From Gloeocapsopsis dulcis (lineage in GTDB: Bacteria > Cyanobacteriota > Cyanobacteriia > Cyanobacteriales > Chroococcidiopsidaceae): a stretch of 64,000 nucleotides of DNA. This document shows positions 25,928-34,673 of this stretch, piece after piece; the stretch's first letter is position 1, and each line of letters opens with the position of its first letter. The DNA is taken from assembly GCF_032163395.1 (NCBI RefSeq), contig NZ_CP119968.1:5110001-5174000 (forward strand), read 5' to 3'. Below the pieces are notes generated by a model. The model saw only the letters and a program-made list of their open reading frames with translations, was not told where the DNA came from and ran no database searches. The position numbers were made by a program, and so were the translations under genes.

Positions 25928-26260
25928 ATGAATCACTCTACTTCAATCATGTTAGACACTGCTCTCACTTGCCCTCGCTGTGACTCTAATCAAGTTGTCA
26001 AAAATGGCAAAATTCATAACGGTAACCAGAACTTCAAATGTAAAAGCTGTGGCAGACAGTTTGTTCTAGACCCGAGAAACAAGATAATTGGGCAGGAGAC
26101 TAGAGACTTGATAGACAAACTACTGCTGGAGAAACTACCTCTGGCTGGAATTGCTAGAGTTACTGGTGTATCAGAAAGATGGTTACAGACGTATGTCAAC
26201 ACGTTATATACATCTGTCCTAAAAGACATAGAAGTTTGGCCTAAAAAAAGGGGCGACTAA
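25928..26260 (+). CDS. insA: IS1 InsA-like protein
   Basis: The 110-residue product has a CXXC...CXXC zinc finger (CPRCDSNQVVKNG, CKSCGRQFV) followed by a helix-turn-helix segment (LAGIARVTGVSERWLQ). These are standard InsA features, used to bind the terminal repeats and repress transposition. An A7 run near the end (26243-26249) is the place where a -1 shift would enter insB. As the downstream insB is cut off, this copy cannot make transposase. Confidence 0.9.
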   Translation: MNHSTSIMLDTALTCPRCDSNQVVKNGKIHNGNQNFKCKSCGRQFVLDPRNKIIGQETRDLIDKLLLEKLPLAGIARVTGVSERWLQTYVNTLYTSVLKDIEVWPKKRGD

Positions 26261-26277
26261 CTATCCAGTGTGATGAA

Positions 26278-26344
26278 ATGTGGTCATTTGTTGGCAGCAA
26301 GAAAAACAAGCAATGGATTTGGTTAGCGCTGGATACGAAAACAA
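26278..26344 (+). pseudogene. insB: insB 5' remnant
   Basis: MWSFVGSKKNKQWIWLALDT matches the start of InsB in the other copy. The reading then runs into unrelated sequence after 26344 and stops at 26409-26411, next to the start of the GMC gene. The catalytic Asp and Glu residues further on are lost. Confidence 0.8.
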
Positions 26345-26401
26345 TGTTGTTGCGGCAATTACCAATGCCGACGCCAACTGAGTTAAGAGGGGACTCGTTA
26401 C

Positions 26402-28060
26402 ATGTTAATTGATGCACGCACAATACCCACAGACGAGATTATTAAAACTGAAGTTTGCATTATCGGTGCTGGACCAGCAGGAATTACACTAGCACGTGAA
26501 TTTATAGGACAGAACTTTCGAGTTTGTCTGCTGGAGAGTGGACGAACCGAGCCGCCCGATGAAGACCTTCAGTCCCTATGCAAGGGCGAAATTATTGATG
26601 AGCTCTATCAAGATCTGAGCCTGTCGCTCTGTCGCCAGTTTGGTGGCGCCGCCAACTTCTGGCACAATAGCGTTAGGCTTTTGCCGCTGGACAAAATAGA
26701 TTTCGAAAAACGAGATGGGCTGCCATATAGTGGTTGGCCCTTTAGCAAGTCTCACCTCGATCCGTTTTACGAACGCGCCCAACATCTTTGTAGATTGAGA
26801 CCCTTTGCTTATGATGCTGAAGATTGGGAAGATGAGCAAACTCCTCGACTGCCCTTCGCTGGAAGCCGAATAGCCACTACCACGTATCAGTTCGCACCCC
26901 GTAAGATTTTCACCCACGAACTCCGTAGTGAAATCAGGCGGTCTGAAAATATTACCACCTACCTCAATGCCAACGTGGTGGAGATTGAAACTGATGATAT
27001 AGCTAAAACTGTAACTCGCGTCCGAGTAGCTTGTTTTCAGGGGAATGGATTTTGGGTTAAGGCAAAAGTATTTATTTTGGCTACGGGTGGTATTGAAAAT
27101 GCCCGGTTATTGCTGCTATCTAACAAGACTCAAAATGTTGGTCTAGGCAATCAACACGATTTGGTTGGCAGGTTTTTTATGGAACATCCAGTTGTTCGTC
27201 TGGGGATGTTTATTCCTTCAGAGCGACAGATTTTTAATTCAGCAGGTTTATACGATATCCGCTGGACGAACAACATACCGGTAATGGGAAAACTGTCTCT
27301 GACTAAAGAAGTAATGCGCCGTCAGCAGTTACTGAATAGTTATTTGCTCCTTGTTCCCAAATCTATCTACGAGTCACCAGCCATTAAGTCGCTTAAAGTC
27401 TTGCTGTCGTCAATCCGCCATGCAGAGGTACCAAAGGATTTGCTCAAACATTTGAACAGTGCAATTGGCGGCATTGACGAGATCGTGACACGCATCTACA
27501 GACGCGTTTCTAACGTGAAAGAATTTCCTTACGATCTCAGTCACGGTGGTTGGTCGCACTGCCAAGGTAATGAAAAGAGATTTAGAGCATTCCAGGTATG
27601 GTCTGCTACAGAGCAGCCACCTAATCCAGACATTCGAGTCATGCTTAGCGATGAACGCGATCGCCTTGGTTTAAGGAAAATCCAGCCGCTCCGCTGGCAT
27701 TGGAGCGACCTAGAAATCCATAGCCTCCAGCAGGTACAGGAAATTCTGAGAGAAGAGATTGAGCACGCTGGGCTAGGTCAGTTTCAATCATTGGTTGCGC
27801 TGGATCGACGTAAACCAAAGTGTGTCGGTGGAAGACATCATATGGGAACAACACGCATGCATATCGATCCGAAGCAGGGCGTTGTCGATGAAAACTGCCG
27901 AGTTCATGGAGTCTCCAATTTGTTCATTGCAGGTAGTTCTGTTTTTCCGACGGGAGGTGCCGCTAATCCCACTCTTACCATCATTGCGCTGGCAATTCGA
28001 CTGGCGGATCGCGTGAAAACAGTTATGATGGCATCAGATGCAGTAGCAATGTATAGATAG
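26402..28060 (+). CDS. GMC-family FAD oxidoreductase
   Basis: The 552-residue protein starts with an FAD-binding fold (EVCIIGAGPAGITLAREF). It ends with the GMC C-terminal signature GRHHMGTTRMHIDPKQGVVD, then NLFIAGSSVFPTGGAANPTL, which provides the His-Asn type active site. The gene at 36016-37674 encodes a paralogue of exactly the same length and order of motifs. AGAGGGG lies about eleven bases before ATG 26402, so the gene brought its own ribosome site. GMC enzymes oxidise alcohols such as sugars; here a sugar or a polyketide-like alcohol is possible. It is the only intact cargo gene of the IS-bounded segment. Confidence 0.86.
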   Translation: MLIDARTIPTDEIIKTEVCIIGAGPAGITLAREFIGQNFRVCLLESGRTEPPDEDLQSLCKGEIIDELYQDLSLSLCRQFGGAANFWHNSVRLLPLDKIDFEKRDGLPYSGWPFSKSHLDPFYERAQHLCRLRPFAYDAEDWEDEQTPRLPFAGSRIATTTYQFAPRKIFTHELRSEIRRSENITTYLNANVVEIETDDIAKTVTRVRVACFQGNGFWVKAKVFILATGGIENARLLLLSNKTQNVGLGNQHDLVGRFFMEHPVVRLGMFIPSERQIFNSAGLYDIRWTNNIPVMGKLSLTKEVMRRQQLLNSYLLLVPKSIYESPAIKSLKVLLSSIRHAEVPKDLLKHLNSAIGGIDEIVTRIYRRVSNVKEFPYDLSHGGWSHCQGNEKRFRAFQVWSATEQPPNPDIRVMLSDERDRLGLRKIQPLRWHWSDLEIHSLQQVQEILREEIEHAGLGQFQSLVALDRRKPKCVGGRHHMGTTRMHIDPKQGVVDENCRVHGVSNLFIAGSSVFPTGGAANPTLTIIALAIRLADRVKTVMMASDAVAMYR

Positions 28061-28093
28061 TAAGCCGTTGTACGTCTAACAAGGACTAAGCAT

Positions 28094-29326
28094 ATGAGAA
28101 TAGAAAACCTCAGGTCAGACAAAAACGGAAATTTGGCACGAGTTACAGCGACGGTAATTTGGGAAGATTGCGATCGCCCAACGCAAGAAATCTACTTTGA
28201 GACTACTGAAGCATTTGCCCAAGGCTTATCCTGCAACCCCCATACGTTTGTTTCTGCTTGCATAATGCCAGCCATGCACCATGGCGAATCAAGGATCTCT
28301 ATAAGATGTGCAGAAATCTGCCCGGAGTTGCGCAATGGGCTAATAACTGCAATGAGTTGGATTCGTCAGTGGTACGGGTCGGAGCGCAAGCTTGTACAAA
28401 TATGAGGCAAAAATACAGTCTCGTCCACCAATGCCGCCCGCACCGGAGAGGGCAGGTTCGTTTTTCTCAGGAGGCATAGATTCTCTTGCAGCTTTGCGTG
28501 CTAACCGCTTTGACTTTCCATTGGAACACCCTAGGTCAACTAAGGATGGCTTGCTCATATACGGGCTTGAAATGCAAGATCCGGAATTCTATTAAGCAGC
28601 TAGTGAATTCGCTGTCACACATAGCCCTAGACGCTGGTATAAATCTAATTCCTGTTTACACAAATATCAGAGATTTTTTAGGTCGGGATTGGTCTTTCTG
28701 GGGAACAGAGATTCAGGGAGCAGTTCTTGCTGGCGTTGCCCACGCGTTCTCGCGGAGGCTTACTACAGTTACCATACCCTCAAGCTTTGATATCGCTCAT
28801 TTATATCCGTTTGGTTCGCACTCTTTACTAGACCCAAACTACAGCAGTATTGCAAATTCAGCACGGCAGCATTTTGTTAACAAGGTTAGACAAAACCAAG
28901 TTAGTAGCTGATTGGGATGTGGCTCTGCAAAATCTTAAGGTGTGCAATAGAATCAGCCTTATAAAGTCTGATGCGCTTAACTGTGGTGAATGTGAGAAAT
29001 GTGTTCGAACGATGACCGCACTTTTAGCATTAGGGGTCTTGGATAAGACACGTGCTTTTCCCAAAGCTGATGTTTCAGAAGAGCTGCTACTGGAAAAAGC
29101 GTACATTAAAGATCCTCCCTATGCGGAGTCCTGTTATTGGGAATTGATGGCTCCTTTAGCAGCAAAAGGTCGTTATGACTTGGTACGCGGTATTGAGCGC
29201 CTGATAGAGCGGTATCATAAGGGAGGAAAGCTGAGGCAGAGGAAGGAAAAACTTAAGCAAGTTGAGCGCAAATTTTTCAAAGGTAACCTGTTTAAACTTT
29301 ATCAAGCAGTAGCTCGAAAAGGGTAA
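28094..29326 (+). pseudogene. PP-loop ATP pyrophosphatase (QueC/ExsB-like), three frameshifts
   Basis: Similarity to one protein of about 410 residues is spread over three frames. Residues 1-100 are in frame from 28094. A PP-loop, SGGIDSLAAL, is in the next frame (28392-28595). A middle part (RDFLGRDWSFWGTEIQGAVL) is in the third frame (to about 28895). The end, with a likely zinc site CGECEKCVRTM, is back in the first frame (to 29326). Each shift is in the same direction, near 28391, 28592 and 28893. PP-loop enzymes activate a carboxyl or amide group with ATP. The gene is decayed unless sequence errors explain the shifts. It follows the GMC gene by 33 bp. Confidence 0.75.
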
Positions 29327-29376
29327 GAACTTAGTTATAGTGTTTCGGTAGTCCTGAATCAGTAAGGATAGTAGAG

Positions 29377-29709
29377 ATGAATCACTCTACTTCAATCATG
29401 TTAGACACTGCTCTCACTTGCCCTCGCTGTGACTCTAATCAAGTTGTCAAAAATGGCAAAATTCATAACGGTAACCAGAACTTCAAATGTAAAAGCTGTG
29501 GCAGACAGTTTGTTCTAGACCCGAGAAACAAGATAATTGGGCAGGAGACTAGAGACTTGATAGACAAACTACTGCTGGAGAAACTACCTCTGGCTGGAAT
29601 TGCTAGAGTTACTGGTGTATCAGAAAGATGGTTACAGACGTATGTCAACACGTTATATACATCTGTCCTAAAAGACATAGAAGTTTGGCCTAAAAAAAGG
29701 GGCAACTAA
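29377..29709 (+). CDS. insA: IS1 InsA-like protein
   Basis: This is the same 110-residue zinc-finger and helix-turn-helix protein as in the truncated copy, differing in the last residue (Asn for Asp). Near its end an A7 run (29692-29698) followed by GG is a good -1 slippery site. Slipping there reads on as KGQLTIQCDEMW into insB, giving the InsAB' transposase. Confidence 0.92.
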   Translation: MNHSTSIMLDTALTCPRCDSNQVVKNGKIHNGNQNFKCKSCGRQFVLDPRNKIIGQETRDLIDKLLLEKLPLAGIARVTGVSERWLQTYVNTLYTSVLKDIEVWPKKRGN

Positions 29710-30120
29710 CTATCCAGTGTGATGAAATGTGGTCATTTGTTGGCAGCAAGAAAAACAAGCAATGGATTTGGTTAGCGCTGGATACGAAAACAAAAGAAAT
29801 CGTCGGTGTTTATGTTGGTGCGCGTAGCCGACAGGGAACCGAAGGATTATGGCAGTCTTTACCCTCAATTTACCGACAATGTGCAGTATGCTATACCGAC
29901 TTTTGGTCTGCTTATGAGGAGATTTTTTCCAAATCTAGGCATCAAGTTGTTAGGAAAAAAAGTGGTAAAACTAATCTGATTGAGCGATTTAACTGCACCT
30001 TACGTCAAAGAATTTCACGTAAGCGTCAGAAAAACCTTATCTTTCTCAAAAAAGTTAGATAACCACATTGGAGCTATCTGGTATTTCGTCCATCACTACA
30101 ATGAACTCTTGCGTATTTAG
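29700..30120 (+). pseudogene. insB: InsB transposase part, frameshifted near the C-terminus
   Basis: Read from the -1 shift, the frame gives QCDEMWSFVGSK (first catalytic Asp), CYTDFWSAY (second Asp) and NLIERFNCTLRQRISRKRQK (catalytic Glu). An extra A in the run at 30030-30034 then moves the frame, and it stops at 30062. In the other frame the normal end follows (LSFSKKLDNHIGAIWYFVHH...NELLRI, stop at 30118-30120). The DDE residues are kept but the C-terminus is lost, so activity is doubtful. Confidence 0.8.
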
Positions 30121-30160
30121 AGCTATCATTTACCTCTATCCTTACTTATTCAGGACTACC

Positions 30161-30418
30161 GATAACTAAAGAGACTTATTTGCAATGTAATACTGGTACT
30201 AACTTTTGGAAAGAAAATTCTAAGTTAGCTTTTCAGTTACGTTACCTAGATATACCTGCAGTTTTCTGGAAATTGTCGCGTATAGGATACTCTAAAAAAT
30301 TTGTCTAAGTATGATTTATTCTCAATACGAAAGAATGATTCTTGAGCATTTTCACATGAGATCTTTCTTGAGAGGATTAAAAAGAGGAATTAGAAGTCGT
30401 TTATTGAAAATTCAGTAG
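30161..30418 (+). pseudogene. GT2 glycosyltransferase, 3' part, after IS
   Basis: From 30162 a frame reads ITKETYLQCNTGTNFWKEN and on to YLDIPAVFWKLSRIGYSKKF, a typical tail of GT2 enzymes, then stops at TAA. A further 35 codons in another frame from 30311 (MIYSQYERMILEHF... ending RSRLLKIQ) look like the remaining C-terminus after a frameshift. It is taken as the remainder of the gene begun at 25435. The match is judged by eye only. Confidence 0.55.
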
Positions 30419-30427
30419 TTAACATCA

Positions 30428-30565
30428 ACAAGAATGTTGGGCGAATAAATTCGCGCCTAAATAGAAAAAGTCCACCTTTGTGGACTGAATCATCAAAATC
30501 TTAATCAGAGTGTGCGCTCGTCACACTTTGTTTGGGTAGCCCCGACTTCAGTCGTAGGACATTTT
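30428..30565. repeat. MITE-like palindromic repeat, copy 2
   Basis: The left arm has GCGAATAAATTCGCGCC and AGTCCACCTTTGTGGACT. The right arm has CACACTTTGTTTGGGTAG and CCCCGACTTCAGTCG. Arms are inverted relative to each other as in the copy at 22503-22651. The right arm ends about 40 bases before the next gene. Confidence 0.6.
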
Positions 30566-30598
30566 TCCATAATTCACGATCACAAGTGTAGTTTAACA

Positions 30599-31690
30599 AT
30601 GCTGCTAACTCAAAATGTCATTGATAACTCTGGTACTGAAGCATTACCACCAATTTATTTTTATATTGCCCAAGAGCATTGGCCGGAAAACTTTTTGCCT
30701 GACAATATTGATCTACAGTGGATTGATCAGAACTGGCAACTTTTTAATCCAGGGATATTTGCTTGTGCGTTGCAAACTTATCTACGCTTAAAAGCAGATG
30801 GATTTCCTTGTCAACTCACTGGCAGGATGCCAACTGAAGGCATTGTTATTGCATATCACAAATCTGTTTTTTGGCAGAAGTGGAAACCTGATTCTAAAGT
30901 TATGTTGGTGTGTATTGTTGCTGATCGATCGCGGCGACACCACTGGGCACATTTTCATGTTGTCCTCAATCCTCAAGAATTACTTTCTCAGGACGGTTAC
31001 TCAATCAACAACAGCTACTACATCCCTCATTGGGCACCCCAACCAGGTTTAATTCCTCGCGATCCCGCCCGTGGCGATCGCTTTGAAAATATTACTTTCT
31101 TTGGTCGCGAACAAAATTTAGCACCTGAACTAAAACACCCGTCTTGGTGTGAACAATTGCAGACTTTGGGTTTACGTTGGCAAATCGCAGGAGAGGAATC
31201 TTGGAACGACTATAGCGCTGTTGATGCCGTTATTGCTGTACGCAGCTTTGATAACAAAGACCATGCGGTAAGACCTGCCTTAAAGCTATACAATGCTTGG
31301 CATGCTGGTGTACCAGCAATTCTCGGTCGTGAGTCTGCTTTTCAAGCAGAGCGGAGAAACGAGTTAGACTACTTAGAGGCAACTTCACCAAATCAGGTCC
31401 TAGCTATGCTGCAGCGACTCCGAGATGACGTAGAATTTCGTCGTGCTATGGTCAATAATGGTCGCTTACGGGCTAGAGAAACGCAACATTATATCCTTTT
31501 GAATAGCTGGCGTTGCTTTCTAATGGGTACAGTGGTTCCAGCTTATAAACATTGGTGTGATGCTCCATCTTTAGTACAACAAGCATTTCAGGTTAAAGGT
31601 AGGCTTGCTGATTCTTTAGAGCGCGTTACACGCCGCATGCCAAAACTAAAATTCACACAGTCTTCAACTAAAATTTTGACAAAAGTATGA
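30599..31690 (+). CDS. Probable GT-B glycosyltransferase
   Basis: I start at ATG 30599 (MLLTQNVIDN), since the upstream open frame is inside the repeat. The 363-residue protein has IYFYIAQEHWPENFL near the start. Its C-terminal half (VDAVIAVRSFDNKDHAVRPALKLYNAWHAGVPAILG, then a Glu-rich stretch and RLRDDVEFRRAMVNNG) resembles the donor-binding half of GT-B glycosyltransferases. No exact family can be named. It is placed directly after the IS-bounded segment and before a GT4 gene, and probably belongs to the same assembly pathway. Confidence 0.68.
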   Translation: MLLTQNVIDNSGTEALPPIYFYIAQEHWPENFLPDNIDLQWIDQNWQLFNPGIFACALQTYLRLKADGFPCQLTGRMPTEGIVIAYHKSVFWQKWKPDSKVMLVCIVADRSRRHHWAHFHVVLNPQELLSQDGYSINNSYYIPHWAPQPGLIPRDPARGDRFENITFFGREQNLAPELKHPSWCEQLQTLGLRWQIAGEESWNDYSAVDAVIAVRSFDNKDHAVRPALKLYNAWHAGVPAILGRESAFQAERRNELDYLEATSPNQVLAMLQRLRDDVEFRRAMVNNGRLRARETQHYILLNSWRCFLMGTVVPAYKHWCDAPSLVQQAFQVKGRLADSLERVTRRMPKLKFTQSSTKILTKV

Positions 31691-31815
31691 ATTCGCGGCT
31701 ATCCAAACTAAACCTTGCATCCGTGAACTTACTGTTCAAACTCACACCAAGGGTATACTTTCGTTAAACTTCATTTAGCTAGCCTTGACTTCAGCCGGAG
31801 AGCATCTGCAATTTA
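31686..31815. repeat. MITE-like palindromic repeat, copy 3
   Basis: GAATTCGCGGCTATCCAAAC begins the left arm at the stop codon of the preceding gene. The right arm ends with CTTGACTTCAGCCGGAGAGC. The copy is more diverged than the others. The remaining part of the 288-bp gap (31691-31978) shows no supported gene; a 65-codon frame here is not convincing. Confidence 0.5.
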
Positions 31816-31978
31816 TGTATGAGGTTTTAAAACCAAAAGCGATTGCGCAGAGCGCAGTACCAACGGTGATCGCATCGCAGATTCATATTACGTCTTACTC
31901 AATACCCATAACTAAATCTTTGTATTTAAATACTATGGGTATCAATGTTGAGTATTTACATCAGGGGAAGCTAAAGAT

Positions 31979-33235
31979 ATGAAAACGATCCTACTCGCTA
32001 CAGATCGCAAATTTTGGCGTCAAGAGCAAGGCTCAGCAAAAAGAATTTCTGACTTGTATAAATATTTAGTCCGAAAAAAGTTTGATGTTTTTATTTTTTT
32101 TATTGGCAAGCTGACAAACACAGAAATTGATTTGATTAAACTTGCCTACGACAATGAGTTCAAGGTATTTAATAAAGGATGTGGCTTTTTAAGTATTGAT
32201 TGCAACACTACTGCTCAATCTGATATCTTGATAAAAGGAAAACTTTTGCTTAAGAAAAAAACAAGATTACTGAGGAACTTATTTTTTAATAAATCTTTAA
32301 CAGCTCACAATAAGCAGAGTGAAAAACTAGAAATTATTAATTTTTTTAGTCAAGAGCATCAAAACTATTTTCGTACTGTATATCAAGAGTTAAATCCACA
32401 GGCAATTATTGTTGAATATATTAGACTTGCCTATTTAGTCCAAGACTTTGATAAAGTGGGGACACAATCATTAACTTTGATCGATACACATGATGTCGCG
32501 TATGAAAGATATCAAAGATTTCGAGCAAATGGCGAATCAGAAATAAGAATTACAGCAGAAGAGGAAAAACAGCTATTAAGTCGCTTTGATGTTATACTAG
32601 CAATTCAAAATAAAGATAAGGAAACTTTTAAGGAGATGCTCCCTGAGTATCATGTCATTCAGGTAGGACATCCAAGTAAACCTAAAAAACATGAATTTTT
32701 AAATAAATTACCTATTAATATTACGTATGTTGCCGGACCTAATGCTTCTAATAAAAGAGCGATCACGCATTTTCTCGAAAAGGTGTGGGGTAAGCTCATA
32801 GCAAAATTCAAGCACAATATTAAGTTACACATAGTAGGAAGAATTTGCGAGGAATTAACTGATGTTGAACTTCCTGCTAATGTTCAGCTAACTGGATGGA
32901 TTGATGACTTAGAAAGTGTATACGAAGAAGCAGATATTGTTATTAACCCAGTGTATTTTGGATCAGGGCTTAAAATAAAAAACGTTGAAGCTTTATGTCA
33001 TAGCAAGCCTTTAGTTACTACTACAGTTGGTGCTGAAGGATTAGAACACGGAATCAATGATGCATTTTTAGTGAGCGATCATCCGAAAGAAGCGTTTGAG
33101 CAGATATCTACACTCATTGAAAGTGAAGAAATAAGAAAGAAATTTTCAGACAAAGCTTATGCTTTCGCTTGTCAAAACTTAGCTGAAGATAAGGTGTATC
33201 GAGAGCTTTATCAAGTTTTAAATAATTCAACTTAA
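31979..33235 (+). CDS. Family 4-like glycosyltransferase
   Basis: The 418-residue protein starts LLATDRKFWRQEQGSAKRIS. It has DTHDVAYERYQRF near residues 163-175, and the C-terminal donor site YFGSGLKIKNVEALCHSKPLV followed by TTVGAEGL, as in GT4 enzymes. AGGGGAAG precedes ATG 31979. The gene is strongly AT-rich and uses more A/T-ending codons than the flanking kds genes, which suggests a separate origin. It lies 71 bp before kdsA. Donor sugar is not known. Confidence 0.82.
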   Translation: MKTILLATDRKFWRQEQGSAKRISDLYKYLVRKKFDVFIFFIGKLTNTEIDLIKLAYDNEFKVFNKGCGFLSIDCNTTAQSDILIKGKLLLKKKTRLLRNLFFNKSLTAHNKQSEKLEIINFFSQEHQNYFRTVYQELNPQAIIVEYIRLAYLVQDFDKVGTQSLTLIDTHDVAYERYQRFRANGESEIRITAEEEKQLLSRFDVILAIQNKDKETFKEMLPEYHVIQVGHPSKPKKHEFLNKLPINITYVAGPNASNKRAITHFLEKVWGKLIAKFKHNIKLHIVGRICEELTDVELPANVQLTGWIDDLESVYEEADIVINPVYFGSGLKIKNVEALCHSKPLVTTTVGAEGLEHGINDAFLVSDHPKEAFEQISTLIESEEIRKKFSDKAYAFACQNLAEDKVYRELYQVLNNST

Positions 33236-33303
33236 CCAATAGAAAGCAAGATGCCTATCTGACATTTAATTTGGTTAACATACTCAGTAACTTAGTGACT
33301 TAA

Positions 33304-34143
<840 letters not shown>

Positions 34144-34148
34144 TTGCC

Positions 34149-34655
34149 ATGACAGTTATTTCTGCATCAGAATTGCGATCGCGTTTATCACAAGTTAAGC
34201 TTCTAGCCTTAGACGTCGATGGCGTACTCACCGATGGCGGACTTTACTACACAGAAATGGGTCAAGTTCTGCGCAAATTCAATATTAAAGATGGTCAAGG
34301 AATTAAGCTGTTAAAGCAAGCTGGTGTAGAAGTTGCCATTATTACTGCTAAATCTGCATTATCAACACTCAATCGCGCTCAAGATTTAGGCATTACTCAC
34401 ACTTTCTTAGGAGTAAAAGATAAACTTGCTCAGTTGAAAACTCTTTGTCAAAAACTAAATATCTCACTTTCTCAAGTAGCCTATGTTGGCGATGATGTTA
34501 ACGATATTGAGGTCTTGCAAGCTGTCGGTTGTCCGATGACAGTTGCTGATGCAATGGCTATAAATCAAAGTATTGCAGTTTATATCACTAAACTACCTGG
34601 AGGACAAGGGGCGGTTAGAGAAATTTGCGAGATGCTAGTTGCTAGTTGTCGATAG
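34149..34655 (+). CDS. kdsC: Kdo-8-phosphate phosphatase
   Basis: The 168-residue HAD-family protein has LALDVDGVLTDGGLYY (catalytic Asp pair), FNIKDGQGIKLL, IITAKS and the Mg-binding VGDDVNDIEVL. These are standard for KdsC, which releases Kdo from Kdo-8-phosphate as a small tetramer without a cap domain. Its stop is 18 bp before the polysialyltransferase-like gene. Confidence 0.95.
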   Translation: MTVISASELRSRLSQVKLLALDVDGVLTDGGLYYTEMGQVLRKFNIKDGQGIKLLKQAGVEVAIITAKSALSTLNRAQDLGITHTFLGVKDKLAQLKTLCQKLNISLSQVAYVGDDVNDIEVLQAVGCPMTVADAMAINQSIAVYITKLPGGQGAVREICEMLVASCR

Positions 34656-34673
34656 ATTTGTAATTCAATCAAT

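Larger units (their letters stand above)
25898..26344 (+). mobile_element. IS1-family element, truncated copy
   Basis: The first 447 bp match the full copy at 29347-30160, with one noticed substitution (GGGGCGACT here, GGGGCAACT there). The match ends abruptly at 26344, in the insB coding region. The left terminal repeat starting GGTAGTCCTGAATCAG is intact; the right end is missing. The near identity shows that the two copies separated recently. Confidence 0.9.
25898..30160. mobile_element. IS1-bounded segment carrying GMC oxidoreductase and PP-loop pseudogene
   Basis: Two nearly identical IS1-family copies in the same direction (25898-26344, truncated; 29347-30160, complete) enclose a 3-kb cargo. 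The whole segment separates the two parts of a GT2 gene. The layout is that of a composite transposon or of recombination between IS copies. No target duplication is visible at the outer ends (CGGAAAAG on the left, GATAACTA on the right), so simple one-step insertion is not proven. The cargo has its own ribosome site and appears richer in GC than nearby genes. Confidence 0.7.
29347..30160 (+). mobile_element. IS1-family element, complete copy (814 bp)
   Basis: Terminal inverted repeats of 24 bp (29347-29370 and 30137-30160) differ at one base. The left begins GGTAGTCCTGAATCAG and the right ends CAGGACTACC. Between them are insA and insB in the usual order and overlap. No 8-9 bp target duplication is seen (AGTGTTTC on the left, GATAACTA on the right), consistent with later recombination or deletion beside the element. 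Confidence 0.93.

Noticed and set aside
25890-30170. Target-site duplication flanking the IS-bounded segment
   Set aside because: The outer flanks (CGGAAAAG and GATAACTA) and the flanks of the second copy do not match, so no duplication can be claimed.
31785-31982. A 65-codon frame before the GT4 gene at 31979
   Set aside because: It begins inside a dispersed repeat, has no ribosome site or family features and overlaps the next start; it is more likely chance.
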